The notes beneath the pieces are model-generated. The model was not told the origin of the DNA. It did not search any database and saw only the letters and a program-made list of their open reading frames with translations. Positions 1-6,404 of a DNA stretch of 6,646 nucleotides are shown one piece after another. The stretch covers positions 1-6,646 of the forward strand of contig SXIZ01000140.1 of NCBI GenBank assembly GCA_005779525.1, given 5' to 3'. Within the stretch, counting starts at the first letter, position 1; every line of letters starts with the position of its first letter. A program made the translations under genes and the position numbers. Origin of the DNA: Methylococcaceae bacterium. GTDB taxonomy: Bacteria; Pseudomonadota; Gammaproteobacteria; Methylococcales; Methylomonadaceae.

Positions 1-840
1 GATCATGAGATGACCTCGATGGCGTCTGCAGGCGCGGGATTGGGCGCTGTCTATCGCTCCATATCTATGGTGGTTGTGCCGTTATTCTTGCTGTCGATTT
101 CCTTAGCTATGCAGTCTGCACCTTGGGCGGAAGCGCAAATGAAAGAATTGATGCATAAAGATGCTGAAACCGCAAATATAAGAGGGATAGCCGCTGGAAA
201 ATTCAGTGAATACAGTCGAGGTGATTTGGTGGTTTATGTGCAAAGTATCACTGCCATGCAGGAACTGAAAGGCATTTTTATTCAAGATCGGCAGCACGGG
301 AAACTCGCGATTATTACTGCAGCTTCCGGCAGTATTGAAGAACTGGAGGATGGGCGCTATGTGATTTTAAAACACGGTGAGCGCATTCAAGGGATACCGG
401 GTTTGCCGCAGGCGACTACTGAAAGCTTTGAAGAATATGCCGTACGCATTGAAAATCGCACGTCCGTCTTACGCTACGATCAAGAAGCTGTGGATTCTGT
501 TTTATTATGGAAAGCCGGGCAGCGTATTGATATTGCAGAGTTACAACGACGTTTTGCCATACCCTTAAGTATTATCGCCTTAGCCTTTTTAGCCGTGCCT
601 TTAGCCAAGCTTGCACCGCGAGGAGGCATTTATGGCAATATTTTTCTGGCAGCCTTGATTTATTTTAGCTACGAAAATCTACGCAAAGTGGCTCAAAGTT
701 GGATTATTTCAGGCAAATTGCATCTTTGGTATGGATATGCCTCCGTGTTTGTCTTGCTGCTGTTAGCCGGCGTTTTGCTTATCGTACGCTTATATGGCTG
801 GCGCTGGTGTGTCAAATTTGTCAGTTTTCGAGCGGCCTAA
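1..840 (+). CDS. lptF: LptF, LPS export permease (5' end outside window)
   Basis: LptF is one of the two inner-membrane subunits of LptB2FG, the ABC transporter that extracts lipopolysaccharide from the inner membrane and passes it to the periplasmic Lpt bridge. The frame is open from base 1, so the start and roughly 80-90 residues (first membrane helices) are missing. About 279 residues are visible, against about 366 for the E. coli protein. In window residue numbers, the EMTSM..AGAG stretch at 3-13 matches the cytoplasmic coupling-helix segment that contacts LptB. A membrane helix follows at about 21-39. Next comes a periplasmic beta-rich domain at about 45-180, with KFSEYSRGDLVVYV aligning with the family's GQF...VLFIE segment. 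Three hydrophobic helices at about 185-204, 212-226 and 243-265 close the protein. The stop TAA directly abuts the lptG ATG, so the two are co-transcribed and probably translationally coupled. Identification rests on family resemblance plus the lptG neighbour. Confidence 0.93.
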   Translation, partial: DHEMTSMASAGAGLGAVYRSISMVVVPLFLLSISLAMQSAPWAEAQMKELMHKDAETANIRGIAAGKFSEYSRGDLVVYVQSITAMQELKGIFIQDRQHGKLAIITAASGSIEELEDGRYVILKHGERIQGIPGLPQATTESFEEYAVRIENRTSVLRYDQEAVDSVLLWKAGQRIDIAELQRRFAIPLSIIALAFLAVPLAKLAPRGGIYGNIFLAALIYFSYENLRKVAQSWIISGKLHLWYGYASVFVLLLLAGVLLIVRLYGWRWCVKFVSFRAA

Positions 841-1911
841 ATGAAAGTCATTAACTGGTATATAGTACGAGAAGTACTCAAGGGCTCTTTTGTTGCACTT
901 ATCGTACTCTTAATGTTGTTTAACTTATTCACATTGAGTGACGAGCTAAAAGATATTGGCAAGGGTGATTATCATTTAAGAGAAGTATTTTTATTCGTCA
1001 TCCTCACCTCCCCCACCGTGGTCTACGAGTTGATGCCTTCTGCAGCGTTACTGGGAAGTTTATTTGTCTTAGGGGCGATGGCCAATAATCGCGAATTAAT
1101 CGCCATGCAGGCCTCCGGCTTGTCTGTTTTTGGCATCATTCGCGCGATTCTATTGGCAGGATTGGTATTAGCCACCCTCGCGGTGAGTATTGGCGAATTT
1201 ATCGCGCCTGATGCCGAGCATGAAGGACAAATGCTGCGCTCTGCGGCACAGAATAAGCAAGTGGTGATGCAGACTTTATATGGTTTATGGCTTAGAGAAG
1301 GGAATGCGTTTATCAATGTTCGGCAAATAACCACTGAAAATAAATTAGTAGATATCAGTGTGTATGAGTTAAATGCAAACTACCAATTAACGAATATGCT
1401 GCATGCCGACCAAGCGGATTTTATTTCTGCGGGAAATTGGGCGCTTACCGAAATTAGAAATACCAAAATTTTAGGCGATCATACCCAGGTGGGTTTAAAA
1501 AAGCAGGCGCAGTGGAATTCTAATATTGCGCCGGAATTGCTTAATTCAGTGTTGGTGACCCCGGATAATTTATCGTTGTATGATTTGTATGGCTATATAG
1601 AGTTTTTGCAGAACAATAAGCAAAAAACCCTAGTCTACGAACTGGCGTTTTGGGGGCGGATTGTCAATCCATTAGTTATTTTTGTGATGCTTTTGGTCTC
1701 TGCGCCCTTTGTCATTGGGGTCAGGCGTGGCAGCAGTGTGGGTACACGTATTATTATTGGCGTCTTGATTGGCATGAGTTTCAATGTCTTCAGTAAGATC
1801 GCAAGCCATTTAGGGTTAGTGTATGATCTTAATCCAATACTAGTAGCAACACTTCCGAGCATCAGTGTATTGGCGGTTGCTTTATATGCTATCGCGCGTA
1901 TAAAAGTGTAG
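841..1911 (+). CDS. lptG: LptG, LPS export permease
   Basis: LptG is the partner of LptF in the LptB2FG lipopolysaccharide extractor of the inner membrane. The protein has 356 residues, close to the roughly 360 usual for the family. It has an N-terminal membrane helix at about 15-33 and the DELKDIGKGDY segment at 34-44, which matches the Lys-rich DQLKKAGQGSY stretch of E. coli LptG. Two further helices cover about 50-80, and the coupling segment NNRELIAMQASGLSVF lies at 82-97. A helix at about 99-122 leads into a periplasmic beta domain at about 125-265 (LYGLWLREGNAFINV matches the family's QGLWAKDGNNFVYI region). Helices at about 274-293, 302-322 and 332-353 finish it. The ATG follows the lptF stop with no gap and only a weak purine stretch before it (GAGCGG near 829), which suggests coupled translation. 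It ends convergently with the RDD gene, 44 bp away. Confidence 0.96.
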   Translation: MKVINWYIVREVLKGSFVALIVLLMLFNLFTLSDELKDIGKGDYHLREVFLFVILTSPTVVYELMPSAALLGSLFVLGAMANNRELIAMQASGLSVFGIIRAILLAGLVLATLAVSIGEFIAPDAEHEGQMLRSAAQNKQVVMQTLYGLWLREGNAFINVRQITTENKLVDISVYELNANYQLTNMLHADQADFISAGNWALTEIRNTKILGDHTQVGLKKQAQWNSNIAPELLNSVLVTPDNLSLYDLYGYIEFLQNNKQKTLVYELAFWGRIVNPLVIFVMLLVSAPFVIGVRRGSSVGTRIIIGVLIGMSFNVFSKIASHLGLVYDLNPILVATLPSISVLAVALYAIARIKV

Positions 1912-1948
1912 GCGTTATTAACTGCTTACCGCCGATTAGGATGACGCC
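1911..1948. other. Possible hairpin between convergent lptG and RDD genes
   Basis: GGCGTTAT (1911-1918, starting in the last base of the lptG stop codon) can pair with ATGACGCC (1941-1948). The stem is 8 bp with one G-U wobble and the loop is 22 nt. It fills most of the 44-bp gap between two convergent genes, where a bidirectional terminator would be expected. Neither strand has a proper run of T after the stem: only AAAGCACTTA follows on the plus strand, and TACACTTTTA on the minus strand. With the large loop this is a weak candidate. It could be chance, and no better terminator is visible here. Confidence 0.25.
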
Positions 1949-1955
1949 AAAGCAC

Positions 1956-2417
1956 TTAGGGAGTAGCGCTGTCGCTTGGAAAATACAAGCACGTCTTTGA
2001 GCGTTTGTCGTACCAAGTCAGCTTATGTTTATCCAACAATAAACATAAAAACCCCAAGCCTAAAAAGCCCCAGCCTAGCAATGCGTAAATAAATCGCATA
2101 GCTGCGTGCGACCAGGTCAGGTGTTGCTGCTCTATGGTTTGAACTTTGAGATTCCACGCTTTCATACCTAGGGTTTGACCACCATGGGTCCAAAACCAAC
2201 CATAGAAACCAAAGCTGATAAGCAGCAGATACGCTGGGTAAAAATACTGCTCTGAGGTAAAGGCTTTGCCGTCATTGAGAGGTAACAGCAGCGCTGTGGC
2301 AACAAATAAAACCGCCAACAACAAGAATAGATCATAAGCGATGGCCGCTAAACGTCGCAATAAACCTGGGGCGCTCGGCTTTTGGAGTTGCTGCTTAGCG
2401 GCTTGGGGGTTACGCAA
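1956..2417 (-). CDS. RDD family membrane protein
   Basis: This is a 153-residue predicted inner-membrane protein of the RDD family, a group of small multi-helix proteins of mostly unknown function (some members have been linked to ion transport). Family marks are the N-terminal RRLAAIAYD (21-29), with its conserved Arg and Asp. TWSHAAMRF (101-109) follows the second loop. The GGQTLGMKAWNLKV motif (79-92) and LLDKHKLTWYDKRSKT (127-142), with the second conserved Asp, are also present. Hydrophobic helices lie at about 26-46, 58-77 and 109-128. The start is inferred: the frame is open for only five codons upstream of TTG at 2417 (stop at 2433-2435) and holds no ATG or GTG there, and later candidates would cut into the RRLAA motif. 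No good ribosome binding site precedes the TTG. It lies 8 nt after the stop of the small membrane gene, so translation is probably coupled to that gene. Its specific substrate or role cannot be read from the sequence. Confidence 0.87.
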   Translation of the reverse strand: MRNPQAAKQQLQKPSAPGLLRRLAAIAYDLFLLLAVLFVATALLLPLNDGKAFTSEQYFYPAYLLLISFGFYGWFWTHGGQTLGMKAWNLKVQTIEQQHLTWSHAAMRFIYALLGWGFLGLGFLCLLLDKHKLTWYDKRSKTCLYFPSDSATP

Positions 2418-2425
2418 AACTGGAA

Positions 2426-2605
2426 CTATTCTTTAAAAAGTGCCAGTTTTTGACCAAAATACATACACATTAAAACCAGAGATCCCAGCATAATAATGCT
2501 AAAAATAAATGGTGGGCGGTGAAATAGCAGAATAAAGAAATCAGTAACAAATATACTGGTTAATACTGGACGCTCAATTAAATCAGCGATAATTTTTTTA
2601 AACAT
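2426..2605 (-). CDS. Small two-helix membrane protein (59 aa), unrecognised
   Basis: An ATG at 2605 opens a 59-codon frame ending in TAG at 2426-2428. It has an excellent ribosome binding site: GGAAGGAGAG on the minus strand, with AGGAG at 2613-2617, 7 nt from the ATG. The product begins MFKKIIADLIERPVL, a short positively charged amphipathic stretch. It then has a hydrophobic segment at about 14-28, a HRPP turn at 29-32, a second hydrophobic segment at about 33-50 and a short polar tail (GQKLALFKE). That pattern suggests a membrane hairpin. I do not recognise a family. The stop is 8 nt before the TTG start of the RDD membrane protein, so the two probably form one transcript and may be translationally coupled or act together. 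Support is the strong ribosome site, the intact frame exactly filling the gap, and the membrane-like composition. There is no homology support, and AT-rich sequence gives hydrophobic codons easily. Confidence 0.72.
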   Translation of the reverse strand: MFKKIIADLIERPVLTSIFVTDFFILLFHRPPFIFSIIMLGSLVLMCMYFGQKLALFKE

Positions 2606-2612
2606 GAAATCT

Positions 2613-2617
2613 CTCCT
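2613..2617 (-). promoter_or_regulatory. Shine-Dalgarno of the 59-residue membrane gene
   Basis: The minus strand reads AGGAG, within GGAAGGAGAG, 7 nt before the ATG at 2605. It is the strongest ribosome binding site in the window and the main argument that this short frame is a real gene. Confidence 0.75.
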
Positions 2618-2656
2618 TCCTTCACCCTTGCTATTTTTAGCGAGTGATTTTTTATG

Positions 2657-2675
2657 GTTAACAAATATTGTTTAC
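2657..2675. promoter_or_regulatory. 19-bp near-palindrome, candidate operator
   Basis: GTTAACAAATATTGTTTAC matches its own reverse complement except at positions 3/17 and 9/11 and the central base, with AACAA/TTGTT as the core arms. It lies in the divergent intergenic region, about 40 bp upstream of the minus-strand small-gene ribosome site and about 110 bp upstream of the pcnB candidate -10. It could bind a dimeric regulator. The region is very AT-rich, so chance symmetry is possible. I do not recognise a specific regulator consensus. Confidence 0.3.
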
Positions 2676-2710
2676 GTGCGTAGAATAAAAACTCTGATAG
2701 CACTTTTCCG

Positions 2711-2725
2711 TAGTAAATTCTACTA
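2711..2725. repeat. Short inverted repeat in pcnB upstream region
   Basis: TAGTA (2711-2715) and TACTA (2721-2725) form a perfect 5-bp inverted repeat around AATTC. It lies in the AT-rich divergent spacer, upstream of the pcnB candidate promoter. A short repeat like this may be chance, and no function is inferred. Confidence 0.2.
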
Positions 2726-2759
2726 TATTAATAAGTGAATTGTAAAAAGAATGCTGAGG

Positions 2760-2789
2760 TTTATGCTTGAATACAGCGTGTGTTATGAT
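2760..2789 (+). promoter_or_regulatory. Candidate extended -10 promoter for pcnB
   Basis: TGTTATGAT at 2781-2789 is an extended -10 element (TG, one base, then TATGAT at 2784-2789; four to five matches to TATAAT). A weak -35, TTTATG at 2760-2765, lies 18 bp upstream. A start of transcription near 2795 would leave a leader of about 33 nt before the inferred pcnB start. Judged by eye only. No equally good promoter was found for the minus-strand unit. Confidence 0.4.
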
Positions 2790-2813
2790 AGAAGCAAGTA
2801 AATGCCAATTTGC

Positions 2814-2818
2814 AAGGA
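2814..2818 (+). promoter_or_regulatory. Shine-Dalgarno deciding the pcnB start
   Basis: AAGGA (in GCAAGGAAT) lies 9 nt before ATT at 2828 and 6 nt before ATT at 2825. It falls downstream of the only canonical upstream start, TTG at 2810, so it cannot serve that codon. It therefore favours initiation at one of the tandem ATT codons. Confidence 0.6.
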
Positions 2819-2827
2819 ATTTTTATT

Positions 2828-4222
2828 ATTTTCAATTTTTTTAAAAAAATCATCGGGGTAGTTTCTGAATCGGTTGAAACTGACATCGAACCGGAAGCAA
2901 CTGCAGTCAGAATCTATACGCGTTCCGAACATTCAATCTCCCGTAGTCAAATAAGCGAACACGCTCTTAAGGTTTTGTATCAGCTGAAAAAGTCTGGTTA
3001 TGACTCTTATCTGGTGGGTGGTTGCGTGCGTGATTTACTCCTAGGGCGCGAACCTAAAGATTTTGACGTAGTCACCAATGCTACGCCTGAGCAAATAAAA
3101 AAAGTATTCCGCAATTGCCGCCTTATTGGTCGGCGTTTTCGTTTAGCCCATATTTATTTTGGTCGTGATTACATAGAAGTTGCAACTTTTCGCCGTGTCG
3201 CGGATTCTGAGGATGATGAGCAACAAGTCTATGCCAATGGACAATTGTTGCGCGATAACATTTATGGCACCTTAGAGGAGGATGTTTGGCGGCGAGATTT
3301 TACGGTGAATGCCCTGTATTACAATATTCGAGATTTTTCGGTGGTGGATTACACCGGGGGGATGGTCGATCATACGGCAGGCGTTATCAAACTCATCGGT
3401 GACCCAGCGACGCGCTATCGCGAAGATCCTGTGAGAATGCTGCGCGCGGTCAGATTTGCGGTTAAATTGGGTTTTAATATCGATCATGAAACTCAAAAAC
3501 CACTGATGGAACTTTCGCAGTTACTGCATACGATTCCCTCTGCACGCTTATATGAAGAGTTCTTGAAATTATTCATGTTTGGCTATGGCTTACAAACTTT
3601 TGAAATGTTGCGGCACTACGGCTTGTTTGGGGCGCTGTTTCCTGCAGTTGAGCGCAATTTAGAACATGAAGCTCACGGTTTTCCTAAATTATTTATCGCC
3701 AAAGCTTTAGAAAATTCCGACGTGCGGGTGGCTGAAGGTTTGCCTGTGACACCGTATTTTTTGCTATCGGTGTTTTTATGGGGAGCAGTGCAAGATTTGG
3801 CGAAACAAAAAATTCAGGAAGGATTGCCAGCGACCCCGGCACATCAAATTGCAGCGAGTGAGATTATTTCCGAACAAGTCAAACGTATTGCCTTTCCCAA
3901 ATTTATGGGCATAGCGATGCGTGATGTCTGGTATTTGCAATCGCGTTTTGGGCAACGTACGGGTGCTCGGCCATTTAAGTTATTAACCCATCCACGCTTT
4001 AAAGCAGCTTTTGACTTTTTAGTATTACGTGCGGCGGCAGGTGATGTTGACGCTGAGCTGGTTGAATGGTGGCAAGCGTTCCAAGCGGCAGAAGATAATG
4101 AACAGTCTGCAATGACCCAGCCCGGACATGCTAAAAAAGATGCGCCACGACGGCGTTATCGGAATAAAAATTATCGTAACAAATCTAAAGCTAATCGTAC
4201 GCCTAAAGAATTGCATGATTAG
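2828..4222 (+). CDS. pcnB: Poly(A) polymerase I, probable AUU start
   Basis: PcnB adds poly(A) tails to RNA 3' ends and so promotes RNA decay in the cytoplasm. From ATT at 2828 it has 464 residues, similar to the E. coli enzyme. The class II nucleotidyltransferase core shows LVGGCVRDLLLG (62-73), the metal-binding pair D78 and D80 in KDFDVVTNAT, and E117 in IEVATFR. RRDFTVNALYY lies at 155-165 and YREDPVRMLRAVRFA at 197-211. LIGRRFRLAHIYF (99-111) fits the signature reported to separate bacterial poly(A) polymerases from CCA-adding enzymes. A strongly basic tail (about 436-464) is typical of RNA-binding PcnB ends. Start choice: the N-terminus MFNFFKK resembles the E. coli protein, which begins MF and is known to start at AUU, and AAGGA is correctly placed. 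The alternative is TTG at 2810 (470 residues, no ribosome site); the next in-frame TTG (2975) would cut the conserved ALKVLYQL region. It overlaps folK by 8 bp. Confidence 0.95.
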   Translation: MFNFFKKIIGVVSESVETDIEPEATAVRIYTRSEHSISRSQISEHALKVLYQLKKSGYDSYLVGGCVRDLLLGREPKDFDVVTNATPEQIKKVFRNCRLIGRRFRLAHIYFGRDYIEVATFRRVADSEDDEQQVYANGQLLRDNIYGTLEEDVWRRDFTVNALYYNIRDFSVVDYTGGMVDHTAGVIKLIGDPATRYREDPVRMLRAVRFAVKLGFNIDHETQKPLMELSQLLHTIPSARLYEEFLKLFMFGYGLQTFEMLRHYGLFGALFPAVERNLEHEAHGFPKLFIAKALENSDVRVAEGLPVTPYFLLSVFLWGAVQDLAKQKIQEGLPATPAHQIAASEIISEQVKRIAFPKFMGIAMRDVWYLQSRFGQRTGARPFKLLTHPRFKAAFDFLVLRAAAGDVDAELVEWWQAFQAAEDNEQSAMTQPGHAKKDAPRRRYRNKNYRNKSKANRTPKELHD

Positions 4223-4739
4223 TTCACAACCAACCACTGCAGCGCCGCATGTTGGCGCCCCAGTCATTGCTTATATTGGCTTAGGCAGCAATCTGCAAGA
4301 ACCGCAACAGCAGATAGCGCTCGCTCGCACACGCATTCTTGATCATCCTGAAATTAGTGAAGTCGCGTTTTCCAGTCTCTATCACAGCCCCCCTATGGGT
4401 CCTCAGGATCAACCAGACTACTGCAACGCGGTATTAGCAATATACACCTTATTGCCTGCAATCGCTTTGCTAGATTTTTTACAAAGTATTGAAAACCAAC
4501 AAGGACGGGTCAGGCAAGCACAACGTTGGGTTGCACGTACCTTGGACCTGGACATTTTGCTCTATGCCGACCAAAAAATACAGTTACCCCGTCTAACCAT
4601 ACCGCATCCAGGCATGGCGGAGCGTGCATTTGTGCTGTATCCACTTTATGAAATCGCCCCGGACCTGAGTATCCCAGAGCTTGGTGAGTTAAGCCAATTG
4701 CTGAATCATTGTCCGCTTAACGGCCTGCAACGGATTTAA
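4215..4739 (+). CDS. folK: HPPK, folate pathway pyrophosphokinase
   Basis: FolK (6-hydroxymethyl-7,8-dihydropterin pyrophosphokinase) transfers pyrophosphate from ATP to the pterin, the step before dihydropteroate synthase in folate synthesis. The protein has 174 residues, slightly more than the roughly 160 usual, because about 16 extra residues precede AYIGLGSNL (19-27). Family motifs follow: YHSPPMGPQDQPDYCNAV (56-73), which lines the pterin pocket, and RWVARTLDLDILLY (104-117), with the metal-binding aspartates D111 and D113. The ATG at 4215 overlaps the pcnB stop (ATGATTAG, 8 bp) and has only a weak AAAGAA stretch before it, so translation is probably coupled to pcnB. The same frame is open back to an ATG at 4128, but that would add 29 unconserved residues inside pcnB. 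panB starts 5 bp after its stop. Confidence 0.95.
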   Translation: MISSQPTTAAPHVGAPVIAYIGLGSNLQEPQQQIALARTRILDHPEISEVAFSSLYHSPPMGPQDQPDYCNAVLAIYTLLPAIALLDFLQSIENQQGRVRQAQRWVARTLDLDILLYADQKIQLPRLTIPHPGMAERAFVLYPLYEIAPDLSIPELGELSQLLNHCPLNGLQRI

Positions 4740-4744
4740 ACAAC

Positions 4745-5539
4745 GTGAGCACTCCTTTATTATCAGTACCCAAGTTGTATGCTATGAAGCAGGCGGGTGA
4801 AAAAATTTCCAGTCTGACGGCATACGATGCTAGTTTTAGTGCTTTAATTGATCAACTCGGCATCGATATCATACTCGTGGGTGATTCGGTGGGGATGGTG
4901 ATTCAAGGACACCAGACGACCCTGCCAGTCACTATGGAACACATTCTATATCATACCCGTTGTGTCACTCGCAGTCGGCAACGTGCCTTCGTCGTCGCGG
5001 ATTTGCCATTTATGAGTTATCCGACGCCGCAGATTGCCGCAGAAAACGCCGCGCGGTTATTGCGCGAAGCAGATGCGCAAATGGTGAAATTGGAAGGCCC
5101 GCGCTACGAAACTATCGAATTTTTGGTGCAACAAGGCATACCCGTGTGTGGCCACCTCGGATTATTGCCGCAGTCAATTAATCTGATGGGCGAGTACAAA
5201 GTCCATGCTAAAACCGTCAATGATGCCGAACTTCTCGTCGAACAAGCCTTAGATATTGAGCGTGCGGGCGCTAGCTTATTGGTGTTGGAATGTGTGCCTG
5301 CCGAATTGGCTGGCAAAGTCAGTCGATTATTGACTATTCCCGTGATTGGGATTGGTGCCGGGGTGGAATGTGATGGACAAATCTTAGTGCTTTACGACAT
5401 GCTCAATATTACCCAAGGCAAACTGCCGCGTTTTGCTAAAAACTTTATGCACGGTGCTGAAAGTATCGCTGCTGCGATTAGCGCTTATCATCAGGCCGTC
5501 AAACAGGCGAGTTTTCCTGGCAAAGAACATAGTTACTAA
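4745..5539 (+). CDS. panB: Ketopantoate hydroxymethyltransferase
   Basis: PanB transfers a hydroxymethyl group from 5,10-methylene-tetrahydrofolate to alpha-ketoisovalerate, giving ketopantoate, the first committed step to pantothenate and coenzyme A. It has 264 residues, as expected for the family (TIM-barrel, cytoplasmic). Visible motifs are SSLTAYDASF (22-31), LVGDSVGMVIQGH (44-56) with metal ligand D47, VADLPFM (84-90) with D86, and MVKLEG (113-118) with E117. CGHLGLLPQS (135-144) and LVLECVP (179-185) follow, with the expected catalytic base E182. IPVIGIGAG, DGQILV and a KNFMHG segment complete the core. The start is GTG at 4745, 5 bp after the folK stop. No nearer ATG exists, M14 would cut into the conserved N-terminal part, and the ribosome site is weak (GGA at 4732-4734). 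The stop overlaps the panC ATG by one base. Confidence 0.97.
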   Translation: MSTPLLSVPKLYAMKQAGEKISSLTAYDASFSALIDQLGIDIILVGDSVGMVIQGHQTTLPVTMEHILYHTRCVTRSRQRAFVVADLPFMSYPTPQIAAENAARLLREADAQMVKLEGPRYETIEFLVQQGIPVCGHLGLLPQSINLMGEYKVHAKTVNDAELLVEQALDIERAGASLLVLECVPAELAGKVSRLLTIPVIGIGAGVECDGQILVLYDMLNITQGKLPRFAKNFMHGAESIAAAISAYHQAVKQASFPGKEHSY

Positions 5540-6387
5540 TGTTGATTATTAATACGATTCCGGCCTTGCGCCAACAGCTACAACTATGGCGGGCTGCGGG
5601 TGAGCAGATTGCTTTGGTGCCGACCATGGGCAATTTGCACGCCGGACATTTGACGCTAATCGAGCAAGCCCAGGCGCAGGCTGCGCGGGTGGTGGTCAGT
5701 ATTTTCGTAAATCCTACACAGTTTGGTCCGAACGAAGATTTTGCCAGTTACCCGAGAACACTCGCGGCAGATCAGCAGCACTTAGAGCAACTCAACGTAG
5801 ATTTGTTATTCCTGCCTGAAGTCGCGACCCTGTATCCTGAAGGGGCCTGCACGCGCGTCGAGGTTGGACAGCTAGCTACTCTGCATTGTGGCGCATCTCG
5901 CCCTGGACACTTTAGCGGTGTTGCGACCATTGTGACTAAGTTATTCAATCTGGTGCAGCCCGATAAAGCTTGCTTTGGCGCGAAAGATTTTCAGCAATTA
6001 AGCATTATTCGGCAAATGGTGCGTGATTTAGATATGCCGATCGAGATTATTAGCGTACCCACGGTGCGAGAGGCGGATGGTTTAGCCATGAGTTCGCGCA
6101 ATGGCTACTTAACCCCCGAACAACGCGCGTTGGCGCCCAAGTTGTATCAAAGTTTGCAAGCTGCTCACGCCGCAATATTTGCAGGTGATCGAGACTATGC
6201 CGCGTTACAACAACAACAAATAGCCTGGCTGCAAAGTGTGGGCTTCACCCCGGATTATTTCGTGGTGTGCAAGCAAGTCAACTTACAACCCGCAACGCCT
6301 GACGATAGCGAATTGGTGATTTTAGTGGCGGCCAAATTAGGTAAGCCACGTTTGATTGATAATTTGAGTTTTAGCCTATCGCTGTAA
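5539..6387 (+). CDS. panC: Pantothenate synthetase
   Basis: PanC condenses pantoate with beta-alanine through a pantoyl-adenylate intermediate, using ATP, to give pantothenate (vitamin B5). It has 282 residues, nearly the same as E. coli PanC. Motifs, in order: LVPTMGNLHAGH (26-37), with the HxGH nucleotide-binding signature (H34, H37); SIFVNPTQFGPNEDFASYPRT (54-74); GASRPGHFSGVATIVTKLFN (118-137); CFGAKDFQQL (145-154); and MSSRNGYL (184-191), the KMSKS-like loop. The ATG shares its A with the panB stop (TAATG at 5537-5541), so translation is almost certainly coupled. No strong ribosome site precedes it. No terminator is visible in the 17 bp to the next gene. Confidence 0.97.
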   Translation: MLIINTIPALRQQLQLWRAAGEQIALVPTMGNLHAGHLTLIEQAQAQAARVVVSIFVNPTQFGPNEDFASYPRTLAADQQHLEQLNVDLLFLPEVATLYPEGACTRVEVGQLATLHCGASRPGHFSGVATIVTKLFNLVQPDKACFGAKDFQQLSIIRQMVRDLDMPIEIISVPTVREADGLAMSSRNGYLTPEQRALAPKLYQSLQAAHAAIFAGDRDYAALQQQQIAWLQSVGFTPDYFVVCKQVNLQPATPDDSELVILVAAKLGKPRLIDNLSFSLSL

Positions 6388-6395
6388 CTAATATT

Positions 6396-6400
6396 GGAGA
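6396..6400 (+). promoter_or_regulatory. Shine-Dalgarno of the gene after panC
   Basis: GGAGA sits 4 nt before the ATG at 6405 (GGAGAACCCATG). It fixes the start of the last, partial gene. Confidence 0.7.
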
Positions 6401-6404
6401 ACCC

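Noticed and set aside
1023..1334. Reverse-strand open frame of about 100 codons within lptG
   Set aside because: It is antisense to a well-conserved gene, its composition (Ser, Pro, Ile, Asn) is shadow-like, and there is no ribosome site or family resemblance.
1635..1862. Reverse-strand open frame within the 3' part of lptG
   Set aside because: It mirrors the lptG membrane helices and shows no recognisable protein.
2606..2827. Riboswitch, small RNA, CRISPR or attachment site in the divergent spacer
   Set aside because: No recognisable conserved core, repeat-spacer pattern or long stem is visible. Only short AT-rich inverted repeats and a candidate promoter were found.
4128..4214. Longer folK start at ATG 4128
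   Set aside because: It would add 29 residues with no family counterpart, lying entirely inside the pcnB basic-tail coding region. ATG 4215, overlapping the pcnB stop, is the usual coupled arrangement.
4960..5316. Alternative frames on both strands inside panB
   Set aside because: They are fully covered by conserved panB coding sequence with all catalytic residues, and no start signals are seen.
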